A DNA stretch of 39,953 bases, from assembly GCF_900102225.1 (NCBI RefSeq), contig NZ_FNBF01000020.1:1-39953 (forward strand). The letters run 5' to 3'. This stretch comes from Eubacterium pyruvativorans. GTDB taxonomy: Bacteria; Bacillota; Clostridia; Peptostreptococcales; Anaerovoracaceae. Position numbers and translations under genes: made by a program. Positions 33,985-39,953 of the stretch are shown here, one piece after another. The notes beneath the pieces are model-generated. The model made no database searches and was not told where the DNA came from. It saw nothing but the letters and a program-made list of their open reading frames with translations. The first letter of the stretch is position 1, and every line of letters starts with the position of its first letter.

Positions 33985-34791
33985 ATGGCATTTGAATATA
34001 CATCGTTCGCCAGCGGCAGCTCAGGAAACTGCTACATGGTCCGGACGGACAATACAGCGATTCTGGTGGATGCCGGCATCGCCGGAAAGCACATTACAGC
34101 GGGGCTGGAGCAGCTGGATATGGTTCCGGCGGATATCAACGGGATCGTTCTGACCCACGAGCACACGGATCACGTGAAGAGTGTGCGCATGATGGGGAGA
34201 AAATGCACCTCTGCCGGGGTTTTCGGAACGAAGGGTACACTGGACCAGATCCGGGATAAGCTGCCGGAGAACCGGGCAGAGGCTGTGGGGAAGTCCCAGG
34301 ATTTTGTGATCGGCGACGTGAAGGTCCATGCGGTTCCTCTCTCCCATGATGCGGCGGATCCGGTGGGGTATACCTTCGAAAACGGGGGGCGGAAACTGGC
34401 CATTATGACGGATACCGGCTGTGTTACGGAGGAAATGTACCGGGAAATCCGGGATGCGGATTCTCTGGTGCTGGAAGCGAACCACGAAGTGAATATTCTG
34501 CGGGTGGGGCCGTATCCGTATCCGCTGAAGCGGCGGATTCTCAGTGACCGGGGGCACCTGTCCAACATGACCTGCGGCGATGTGCTGGGCCGGCTTCTGG
34601 CCGACCGGGCCGGAATGGGCAGAGACATGCCCCACGTGGTGCTGGGACATCTGAGCAAGCAGAACAACACGCCGGAGACCGCTTTTCTGACGGTGCGGAA
34701 TGTGTTGTTCGAAAAGGATTTTTATGTCGGACGGGATCTGACGCTAAAAGTGGCCAAGAGGTCTGAGCCGATGGAACTGATGCGGGTGTGA
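33985..34791 (+). CDS. walJ: Metallo-beta-lactamase-fold hydrolase, WalJ (YycJ) family
   Basis: This 268-residue protein starts with the family motif FASGSSGNCYMV and has the metal-binding LTHEHTDHVKSV (HxHxDH), DTGCV and a later GHLSKQNNTPE motif with His. WalJ proteins are dinuclear metal phosphodiesterases/exonucleases, linked in Bacillota to the walRK operon and to cell-wall and replication coordination. Here no walRK is adjacent; rlmH follows 148 bp downstream, as it often does near walJ in Bacillota. Its exact substrate is not settled. Confidence 0.9.
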   Translation: MAFEYTSFASGSSGNCYMVRTDNTAILVDAGIAGKHITAGLEQLDMVPADINGIVLTHEHTDHVKSVRMMGRKCTSAGVFGTKGTLDQIRDKLPENRAEAVGKSQDFVIGDVKVHAVPLSHDAADPVGYTFENGGRKLAIMTDTGCVTEEMYREIRDADSLVLEANHEVNILRVGPYPYPLKRRILSDRGHLSNMTCGDVLGRLLADRAGMGRDMPHVVLGHLSKQNNTPETAFLTVRNVLFEKDFYVGRDLTLKVAKRSEPMELMRV

Positions 34792-34851
34792 GCCCTCCTG
34801 GAAGGAGTCGCTCCGGTTTCTGAGCGTCTATGAGAGGAGATATCCGCAAAA

Positions 34852-34885
34852 TTATCAACATATCCACAGTGAATGTTGTGAATAA
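34852..34885. promoter_or_regulatory. Cluster of three near-consensus DnaA boxes
   Basis: The walJ-rlmH gap holds TTATCAACA (34852-34860), ATATCCACA (34860-34868) and TGTGAATAA (34877-34885, minus), each 8 of 9 to TTATCCACA. A fourth looser match (ATATCCGCA) lies just before. It is about 15.5 kb from the origin unwinding site and may act as a DnaA-binding reservoir or as control of rlmH. Confidence 0.6.
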
Positions 34886-34939
34886 CCCGCAGAGCATCCG
34901 GAAAACCGGCGGCTCGTCACACTGTAATTGAGGAAAACG

Positions 34940-35419
34940 ATGAATATCACGATCATCTGTATCGGAAAGTTGAAGGAAAAGTACTGGCGGGACGCCGTGG
35001 AGGAGTATATGAAACGGCTCCGGGGCTACTGTGCGCCGAGGATTATCGAGCTGAAGGAATCCCGGCTGCCGGCGAACCCGGGCCCCGCAGAAGAGGAAGA
35101 AGTGAAACGGGCGGAGGGCCGGGAGATTTTGGAGAAAATCAGCCGGGACATGTACGTGGTCACGCTGGAGATTCAGGGAAAGAAGCTGACTTCTGAGAAA
35201 CTGGCGGAGAAGATTGGGAACCTGGCGTTGGACGGAAGAAGCGATGTCGCTTTTGTCATCGGCGGCAGCCTGGGACTTTCTCCCGAGGTCAGCAGCCGGG
35301 CAGACTATAAGCTGTCCTTCTCGGACATGACCTTCCCGCACCAGATGATGCGGGTGATCCTGCTGGAGCAGATTTACCGGTCGTTCAAGATTATCCGGAA
35401 CGAGCCGTATCACAAGTAA
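34940..35419 (+). CDS. rlmH: 23S rRNA (pseudouridine1915-N3)-methyltransferase RlmH
   Basis: This 159-residue SPOUT-fold enzyme methylates N3 of pseudouridine 1915 in 23S rRNA helix 69. The start ITIICIGKLKEKYWRDAVEEY and the C-terminal knot motifs FVIGGSLGLSPEV and MTFPHQMMRVILLEQIYRSF are complete, ending NEPYHK. The ATG at 34940 has GAGGA 5 nt upstream and is favoured over a TTG four codons upstream. glf follows 38 bp downstream. Confidence 0.96.
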   Translation: MNITIICIGKLKEKYWRDAVEEYMKRLRGYCAPRIIELKESRLPANPGPAEEEEVKRAEGREILEKISRDMYVVTLEIQGKKLTSEKLAEKIGNLALDGRSDVAFVIGGSLGLSPEVSSRADYKLSFSDMTFPHQMMRVILLEQIYRSFKIIRNEPYHK

Positions 35420-35457
35420 CCCGGGTGGCGCAGGCCAGCCTTAGAACTGAGGAAACT

Positions 35458-36591
35458 ATGGAATTAACCAGGAAATATGACTATCTGATCGTCGGTGCCG
35501 GACTCTTCGGCGCCGTCTTCGCCCAGCGGGCCGTGGAAGCCGGCCGCTCTGTGCTGGTGCTGGACCGCCGGCCGCAGATCGGCGGCAATGTGTATACCAG
35601 GGATGTGGAAGGCATTCATGTGCACCAGTACGGCGCCCACATTTTCCACACCAATGACCGCCGGGTCTGGGATTACGTCAGCCGGTTTGCGGACTTCAAC
35701 CGGTTCACCAACTCGCCGGTGGCCAATTACCGGGGGGAGATCTATTCCCTTCCCTTCAACATGTACACGTTCAACAAAATGTGGGGCGTCGTCACACCGG
35801 AACAGGCCCGGGAGGAGATCGACCGTCAGAAGTCTGACTGCGGCATCGGCGAGCCCCGCAATCTGGAGGAGCAGGCCATCACCCTGGTGGGCCGGGATAT
35901 TTACGAAAAACTGGTGAAGGGATACACAGAAAAACAATGGGGCCGCCCCTGCACCGAACTGCCGGCCTTCATCATCCGCCGGCTGCCGGTGCGCTACACT
36001 TACGACAACAACTACTTTAACGCCCTCTTTCAGGGCATTCCCATGGGCGGCTACACGAAAATGGTCCGGGCCATGCTGGAAGGAGCGGATGTCCTGACGG
36101 ACACTGACTATCTGACGGACAAAGATTACTTCGACGCCCGCTCGTCCCATGTTATTTACACCGGCGCAATCGACGAGTACTTCGGATACGCGCTGGGCAA
36201 TCTGGAGTACCGCTCGGTTCGGTTCGAGACAGAACTGCTGGATCAGGAAAACTACCAGGGAAATGCGGCGGTCAACTATACGGACCGGGAAACTCCATGG
36301 ACAAGGATCATTGAGCACAAGTGGTTCCAGTTCGGGCTGGATGATGAAGGGAAAACCATTCCGAAAACCGTTATCAGCCGGGAATTCAGCCAGGAATGGA
36401 AGCCGGGGGATGAACCGTACTATCCGCTGAATGATGAGCGGAACAACCGGCTTTACTGCGAATACCGGAAATTGGCGGAATCGGAGCCGAACATCACCTT
36501 CGGCGGCCGGCTGGGAGAATATAAATATTATGACATGGATCAGGTGATCGCCGCCGCACTGGATCTGGCGGACCGCATGATCGGAGCGTGA
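35458..36591 (+). CDS. glf: UDP-galactopyranose mutase
   Basis: This 377-residue FAD enzyme converts UDP-galactopyranose to UDP-galactofuranose for cell-surface glycans. The FAD-binding motif IVGAGLFGAVFAQR is at the N-terminus. The family motifs QYGAHIFHTND, SLPFNMYTFNKMWGV, GYTEKQWGR, and EYKYYDMDQVIAAAL are present. The ATG at 35458 has GAGGAA before it; an in-frame ATG 11 codons upstream is less likely. A GT2 enzyme convergent to it across a repeat-rich gap may use the product. No other galactofuranose gene is seen. Confidence 0.95.
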   Translation: MELTRKYDYLIVGAGLFGAVFAQRAVEAGRSVLVLDRRPQIGGNVYTRDVEGIHVHQYGAHIFHTNDRRVWDYVSRFADFNRFTNSPVANYRGEIYSLPFNMYTFNKMWGVVTPEQAREEIDRQKSDCGIGEPRNLEEQAITLVGRDIYEKLVKGYTEKQWGRPCTELPAFIIRRLPVRYTYDNNYFNALFQGIPMGGYTKMVRAMLEGADVLTDTDYLTDKDYFDARSSHVIYTGAIDEYFGYALGNLEYRSVRFETELLDQENYQGNAAVNYTDRETPWTRIIEHKWFQFGLDDEGKTIPKTVISREFSQEWKPGDEPYYPLNDERNNRLYCEYRKLAESEPNITFGGRLGEYKYYDMDQVIAAALDLADRMIGA

Positions 36592-36599
36592 GGACAGCC

Positions 36600-36689
36600 G
36601 GGCCGGTGCGGAATTTTGATTGGCTCTCCGGGCAGGTGCGGAATTTTGTTCGGTTAGTCGGGCAGGTGCGGAATTCGGTTTTTTACGAA
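36600..36689 (+). repeat. Three 30-bp direct repeats downstream of glf
   Basis: Units begin at 36600, 36630 and 36660, each with the core GG(C)AGGTGCGGAATT-type sequence (GGTGCGGAATTTTG twice, GGTGCGGAATTCGG once). The period is exactly 30 bp and there are no distinct spacers. The third unit also forms the left arm of a 17-bp hairpin. Confidence 0.85.
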
Positions 36690-36707
36690 TTCCGCACCTG
36701 CCTTTTC
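36661..36707 (+). terminator. Strong hairpin terminator of glf built from the repeat
   Basis: A perfect 17-bp stem (36661-36677 with 36686-36702) with an 8-nt loop is followed by TTTTCTT. The stem arms are copies of the GGTGCGGAATT repeat in opposite orientation. It ends the glf transcript. Confidence 0.85.
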
Positions 36708-36746
36708 TTGCGTTCGGCCACCGGTGCAGGCGGTCGGAACTTCGGA

Positions 36747-37101
36747 GGTGCGAAAAATCAAAAAATCCTGTTTTCGCACCCGGCAGGTTCGGACACGAAT
36801 TGAATAATCAGCGTTAATTATCTGCGGATGGATAATGACACAGAAATTTCAGTTAATATTCACCCGACAGAGAGAGTCATCCGCCCAACAGAAATTCAGA
36901 GACACCATCCCCGATGTGTTTGGATTTTCATTCAATTACCCGGATACCAATGCGCCATCACATAGTGCGGAAAAGAGCATTTCTGTCCGTTCCGCACCTT
37001 CAGACCACCGGTGAATATTTAATTCAAGATTAAATTTGATTTTCGCACCCTGGCATTCGCCAATTCAGGTGCGAAAACGGGGAAAATGGCCATTCCGCAC
37101 C
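36747..37101. repeat. Further copies of the GGTGCGGAA/GGTGCGAAAA repeat, mostly in inverted pairs
   Basis: Inverted pairs occur at 36747-36756/36771-36780 (GGTGCGAAAA, 14-nt loop), 36965-36972/36990-36997 (GTGCGGAA, 17-nt loop) and 37040-37049/37068-37077 (TTTTCGCACC, 18-nt loop). A single ATTCCGCACC copy lies at 37092-37101. With the three direct repeats upstream about ten copies fall in 500 bp. No gene is seen in 36592-37320. Confidence 0.8.
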
Positions 37102-37189
37102 TTGCGGCAATATACAACCGTGATTCGTATACGAAAACTTGTCTGTGGTCATGCATCAGTATTCAAATCATATTTTGTATACAATCTTT

Positions 37190-37260
37190 GCCGGGCATTG
37201 AGCGCCGCCGCCGGGCATTGAGCATCCCCGCCCGGTACTGCATCCCTGCCCGGTGCAATA
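37190..37260. repeat. Degenerate tandem array of 18-20 bp units
   Basis: Two copies of GCCGGGCATTGAGC (37190-37203 and 37210-37223) are 20 bp apart, followed by two related GCCCGGT units at 37230 and 37248. The array is non-coding and lies next to the hairpin beyond the glycosyltransferase gene. Confidence 0.7.
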
Positions 37261-37261
37261 C

Positions 37262-37308
37262 TGCAAATGGCGTGATACAGTAAGTACATCTGTATCACGC
37301 CATTTGCA
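37262..37308. repeat. Perfect 19-bp inverted repeat downstream of the GT2 gene
   Basis: The arms 37262-37280 and 37290-37308 pair perfectly with a 9-nt loop. It lies 12 bp after the glycosyltransferase stop. It lacks a T-run on either strand, so it may be a terminator of unusual form, an mRNA end-protecting hairpin or an element end. Confidence 0.75.
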
Positions 37309-37320
37309 ATTAGTCCTTCT

Positions 37321-38334
37321 TTAGTTAAAACCGTAAATCTTCTGGACCAGCCGGTAACCGTAGTAGCTGAGCATGTGGCCCCCCTTCCCCGGGATGGCAA
37401 GGGCCCGGAGCACCGGACTGCGCCGCAGATAGGCGTAGAGCCTCCGGTCGTGGCGGCGGATGTAGCGCCACAGTTCCTCCCGCTTCTTCGAGGCTTCCCG
37501 GGAACCATCCAGCATGAGAACGGTGAAGGTGACGGCAGTGACGATCTCCAGGTAATTCCGCATATAATGCCGGCACATTTTCGGGTGAATCCGCCGGCGG
37601 GTGAATTCATCGATCATCAGGCGGTTGACCCTAAGCTGCTGATCCTGCCGCTTCACCATGACATTTTCGTTCACGGACTGGTCGGAGCGGCCGATGAAGT
37701 AGCGGTAGAAATCCACATCCAGATAGAAGATACTCTTCACGAACGGCAGCGGGTGAAATGCGTACAGGTTGTCCACATAGAATGTGTGCTCCGGCAGATG
37801 CAGGCCGCATTCCCGGAGAAGTGCCGTGCGGTAGATGATGGAATGCATGAGGATGTAGTGGAACTTCCGGATGTGTTTCACATCGTCCCAGGAGAAGAAG
37901 GTGTCCACCGGGAAACCGGAAGGTTTCATCACTTTCTTGTGGGATGCGCCGACCTTTTCATAGACGTAATTGGAGATCAGCATATCCAGCCGGCGGCCGT
38001 CCTTCGCCACCAGGTCCAGGAAATCCAGAATCTCCCGGTAGCTGTCCGCATCAACCCAGTCGTCGCTGTCCACTACCTTGAAAAACAGTCCGGTGGCGTT
38101 GGCGATGCCGGTGTTCACGGCGGAACCGTGGCCGCCGTTTTCCTTGTGAATCGCCCGGACGATGCCGGGATATTCCGCCTGATACCGGTCGGCAATCTCC
38201 CGGGTCCGGTCGGAAGAACCGTCATTCACGATCAGGATTTCCACCTGATTTCCTCCCGGAAGCAGTGTTTCGATGCAGTGCTCCATGTACTCTTCCGAGT
38301 TATAGCATGGAATGGTAATTGTCAGAAGTTTCAT
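37321..38334 (-). CDS. Family 2 glycosyltransferase
   Basis: This 337-residue GT-A-fold enzyme has the N-terminal ITIPCYNSEEYMEHC, VEILIVNDGSSDRT for nucleotide binding, the KENGGHGSAVNTGI motif and the metal-binding DxD in VVDSDDWVD. No membrane helix is obvious, so it is likely cytoplasmic or membrane-associated. The ATG at 38334 overlaps the stop of the PAP2 gene (ATGA), which supports it over an ATG three codons upstream. It probably adds a sugar to a lipid-linked or wall glycan; donor and acceptor are not known. Confidence 0.9.
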   Translation of the reverse strand: MKLLTITIPCYNSEEYMEHCIETLLPGGNQVEILIVNDGSSDRTREIADRYQAEYPGIVRAIHKENGGHGSAVNTGIANATGLFFKVVDSDDWVDADSYREILDFLDLVAKDGRRLDMLISNYVYEKVGASHKKVMKPSGFPVDTFFSWDDVKHIRKFHYILMHSIIYRTALLRECGLHLPEHTFYVDNLYAFHPLPFVKSIFYLDVDFYRYFIGRSDQSVNENVMVKRQDQQLRVNRLMIDEFTRRRIHPKMCRHYMRNYLEIVTAVTFTVLMLDGSREASKKREELWRYIRRHDRRLYAYLRRSPVLRALAIPGKGGHMLSYYGYRLVQKIYGFN

Positions 38335-39038
38335 TTCGTCCATATCCTCGATTCTGATTTCTTGAGCGCCGGTACCGTTGATCTATTACCATTCTGATGC
38401 AGGGGCAGCAGAACCATGCTCAGCGCCTGGACAACCAGGAACATGATGCCCGCCGCAATGATATCCAGAATGGAATGCTGTTTCAGAAGCAGGGTGGACA
38501 TGATAATCAGCACGGAGATCGTTGTGACAGTGGTTTTCCCCCTGCGGCTTCTGGAGAGACGGCTGTCGGTCATGTAGAATCCGGCCAGCACCGTCAGGGT
38601 ATTATATACATGGATACTCGGGGTGACGTTGGTCGGCGTGTCGGTGGCGTAGAGCCAGGACACCAGCCGGCAGCAGAGACCGTCGTTCGGCATGGTAATC
38701 GGCCGCAGCGAAATCATGGTCGGATACAGGGTGGACACCACCAGGAATGTCAGCATGCCCGCCATCAGCGCCAGAGACTGGCGCTGGAACATCCGCTCGT
38801 CCTGAAACAGCAGGTATCCCATCATGATCGGAATGAACAGGAACCAGGACAGGTACGGGAAGATGAAATACGGGATGAACGGAATCCAGCTGTCCAGCGA
38901 TGAGTATATGATGTGATATCGGGGCGCAGAAGTGGTCTCCAGCGTGGAGAACCAGATCATGTAGATCGCCATAAATCCGAGGAGCGGCAGAACCAGCAGG
39001 GTCTTCCGCTTCCAGTCAATTTTCTTCAATCTATTCAT
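38331..39038 (-). CDS. PAP2-family membrane phosphatase/phosphotransferase
   Basis: This 235-residue integral membrane protein has about six hydrophobic segments (first at ~13-33). The PAP2 motifs are visible as TPSIHVYNTL (PSxH) and LKQHSILDIIAAG (HSxxD). The first motif (KxxxxxxRP) is degenerate; LRP in MISLRPITM could be its remnant. This resembles the AUR1/inositol-phosphotransferase-like branch more than classical undecaprenyl-diphosphate phosphatases. It is encoded between the ArsR-type regulator and the GT2 gene, in one leftward operon, and may act on a lipid carrier or phospholipid. Confidence 0.85.
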   Translation of the reverse strand: MNRLKKIDWKRKTLLVLPLLGFMAIYMIWFSTLETTSAPRYHIIYSSLDSWIPFIPYFIFPYLSWFLFIPIMMGYLLFQDERMFQRQSLALMAGMLTFLVVSTLYPTMISLRPITMPNDGLCCRLVSWLYATDTPTNVTPSIHVYNTLTVLAGFYMTDSRLSRSRRGKTTVTTISVLIIMSTLLLKQHSILDIIAAGIMFLVVQALSMVLLPLHQNGNRSTVPALKKSESRIWTK

Positions 39039-39106
39039 AGGCTATAATCTCCTCACAGAATCACATTCTCACTGTCCCACAGAATAATGATGGTTCCATG
39101 AATGTT

Positions 39107-39442
39107 CTATTTCAAAACCGTGAATTTCTTCGTAGCATCGATATATTTCATCAGGATGCCCAGATTCACGAAGTAGTAGTTGAACTTATCTTCCCGCTTC
39201 GACTCCACAAGCCCGGACTTCACCAGCCTTTTCATGTGCTGGGAGATTGTGGCCTGGGCGTAGTCGAACACCGCCACCAGATCCTTCGTGCAGACCTTCT
39301 GCATCTGTCTGTTCTGCTGCATAATGTACCGGAGCAGCTGCAGCCGGACGGGGTGAGCCAGTGCGTCGGACACGGTTGCAATCAGCTCCAGCTCGATCGC
39401 CTGCATGTCATCGTCCAGCTTCTTGATTTTCCTGATTCTCAT
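39107..39442 (-). CDS. ArsR-family winged-helix transcriptional regulator
   Basis: This 111-residue protein has the ArsR-type winged helix: LIATVSDALAHPVRLQLLRYI, then DLVAVFDYAQATISQHMKRL as recognition helix, then GLVESKREDKFNYYFVN as wing. The metal-binding ELCVCDL motif of ArsR is absent: the only Cys is in KVCTKDL, so it may sense another signal. The ATG at 39442 is preferred over an in-frame ATG 22 codons upstream, whose encoded segment is not family-like. It heads the regulator-PAP2-GT2 operon and may control it. Confidence 0.88.
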   Translation of the reverse strand: MRIRKIKKLDDDMQAIELELIATVSDALAHPVRLQLLRYIMQQNRQMQKVCTKDLVAVFDYAQATISQHMKRLVKSGLVESKREDKFNYYFVNLGILMKYIDATKKFTVLK

Positions 39443-39719
39443 TTCGATGCAATCCTCTCTGCCCGGGCCGTCCCCGGTAACCCTGAAAAACGGATCGTGA
39501 TCAGGCAATTCGCCTAATTTCGATCCGTATATTAATTGCCTATTTGCGATTAACTATGATACTGCAATTCCAGGCAGGATGCAAGGTGTTTCTGACAAAA
39601 AAGTGCCGGGCAGTGTAGCTTTACAATAGATGTGAGACCTCTGGAATAGAAAAAAGCGATTGAGTCCGTTAGAATGGTTTTACCACAAATCATAGCTAAC
39701 GAAAGGACACTCAATCGCC
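39443..39719. other. Intergenic region between the ArsR regulator and the IS transposase
   Basis: This 277-bp stretch holds the regulator's control region and the left part of an insertion sequence. Near-direct repeats at 39507-39524 (AATTCGCCTAATTTCGAT) and 39534-39550 (AATTGCCTATTTGCGAT) are candidate operator copies, flanked by inverted arms CGGATCG (39491-39497) and CGATCCG (39521-39527). The IS probably begins near 39631 (TGTGAGACCTCTGG). No further gene is seen. Confidence 0.5.
39656..39718 (+). repeat. Hairpin directly before the transposase start
   Basis: GCGATTGAGT (39656-39665) pairs with ACTCAATCGC (39709-39718), and CGTTAG (39667-39672) with CTAACG (39696-39701). The AAAGGA ribosome-binding site lies in the internal bulge, and the ATG is one base after the stem. 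In read-through mRNA it could limit transposase translation. Confidence 0.7.
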
Positions 39720-39953
39720 ATGAAAAGTATAACACATTCACAGCGCTATTTGCCCCACACTATTGAAACCAGATTTTATGCAGTAAAGCTTTACCGCAGC
39801 GGAAATTCCGTGCAGTTCGTCTGCCGGAGATACCATATATCCAAAGCATCGCTGATGCGATGGAATAAGCGGTTTGACGGAACCAAAGACTCTCTAAGAG
39901 ATAAATCTCATAGACCTGTCTCTCCTCACCCAAATGCTCATACTGAACTTGAG
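39720..39953 (+). CDS. Insertion-sequence transposase, N-terminal part (cut by window end)
   Basis: Seventy-eight codons are open to the right edge of the window without a stop. The product begins MKSITHSQRYLPHTIETRF and continues with a helix-turn-helix (VCRRYHISKASLMRWNKRF) like the N-terminus of IS3/IS481-type transposases with an integrase core. The catalytic DDE part lies beyond the window. Codons are more AT-rich than in neighbouring genes, consistent with a mobile element. Confidence 0.85.
   Translation, partial: MKSITHSQRYLPHTIETRFYAVKLYRSGNSVQFVCRRYHISKASLMRWNKRFDGTKDSLRDKSHRPVSPHPNAHTELE

Larger units (their letters stand above)
39631..39953 (+). mobile_element. Left part of an insertion sequence
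   Basis: It includes the putative left end near 39631, the hairpin before the start codon, and the 5' part of the transposase gene. The exact end and any target duplication cannot be fixed without the right end. The family is probably IS3- or IS481-like, from the helix-turn-helix start of the transposase. Confidence 0.65.

Noticed and set aside
36600-36702. CRISPR array
   Set aside because: The 30-bp repeats have only three copies and no unique spacers; most other copies are inverted pairs, and there are no cas genes.
36592-37320. Small protein genes in the glf downstream gap
   Set aside because: Short open frames of 60-70 codons there only read through the repeats, lack ribosome-binding sites and match no family.

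Overview
The window is a replication-origin region from a member of the Bacillota, most likely Clostridia. The evidence is the first ~137 nt of a 16S rRNA gene at the left edge, a Gram-positive origin gene order, an LtaS-type sulfatase, DivIC, RNase M5 and a clostridial DnaD-type helicase loader. Coding GC is fairly high (roughly mid-50s %) with TTG and GTG starts in places. Genus cannot be fixed from this sequence alone.

Left arm (1-17.5 kb). Every gene is on the minus strand, so transcription runs away from the origin. Reading outward from the origin: rpmH-rnpA-yidD-yidC-khpB(jag)-mnmE-mnmG-rsmG, a perfect parS, parA-parB, a degenerate parS, gdpP-rplI-dnaB, a DnaD-domain loader fused to the N-terminal part of a DnaC-type loader, divIC, rnmV-rsmA, an LtaS-family sulfatase, then a strong promoter and the 5' end of a 16S rRNA gene.

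Origin (17.5-19.3 kb). It is bipartite. DnaA boxes lie upstream of dnaA and again between dnaA and dnaN. The dnaA-dnaN gap holds tandem boxes, a C-run and six DnaA-trios, which marks the probable unwinding site. dnaA, dnaN, recF, gyrB and gyrA follow on the plus strand.

Right arm (26.3-32.4 kb). A four-gene corrinoid methyl-transfer operon encodes a corrinoid protein, a RACE-type reductive activator with a repeat-grown Arg-rich tail, and two different uroporphyrinogen-decarboxylase-fold methyltransferases. No MtaB/MttB-type substrate enzyme is present. A Cys-rich RsbW-like anti-sigma factor and a SigB/F/G-type sigma factor follow, preceded by a sigma-B-like promoter and without an anti-anti-sigma gene.

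Far right (32.4-40 kb). This part is a mosaic: RNase HI with an insertion, a flavin/PPOX protein, walJ, a DnaA-box cluster, rlmH, and UDP-galactopyranose mutase (glf). A ~730-bp non-coding stretch is full of a GGTGCGGAA/GGTGCGAAAA repeat family. Next comes a leftward operon of an ArsR-type regulator, a PAP2-family membrane protein and a GT2 glycosyltransferase. The window ends inside the 5' part of an insertion-sequence transposase.

The points most worth following up are the DnaD/DnaC-N fusion without an ATPase, the two-UroD corrinoid operon, the Cys-rich anti-sigma/sigma pair, the remote DnaA-box cluster and the intergenic repeat family downstream of glf.
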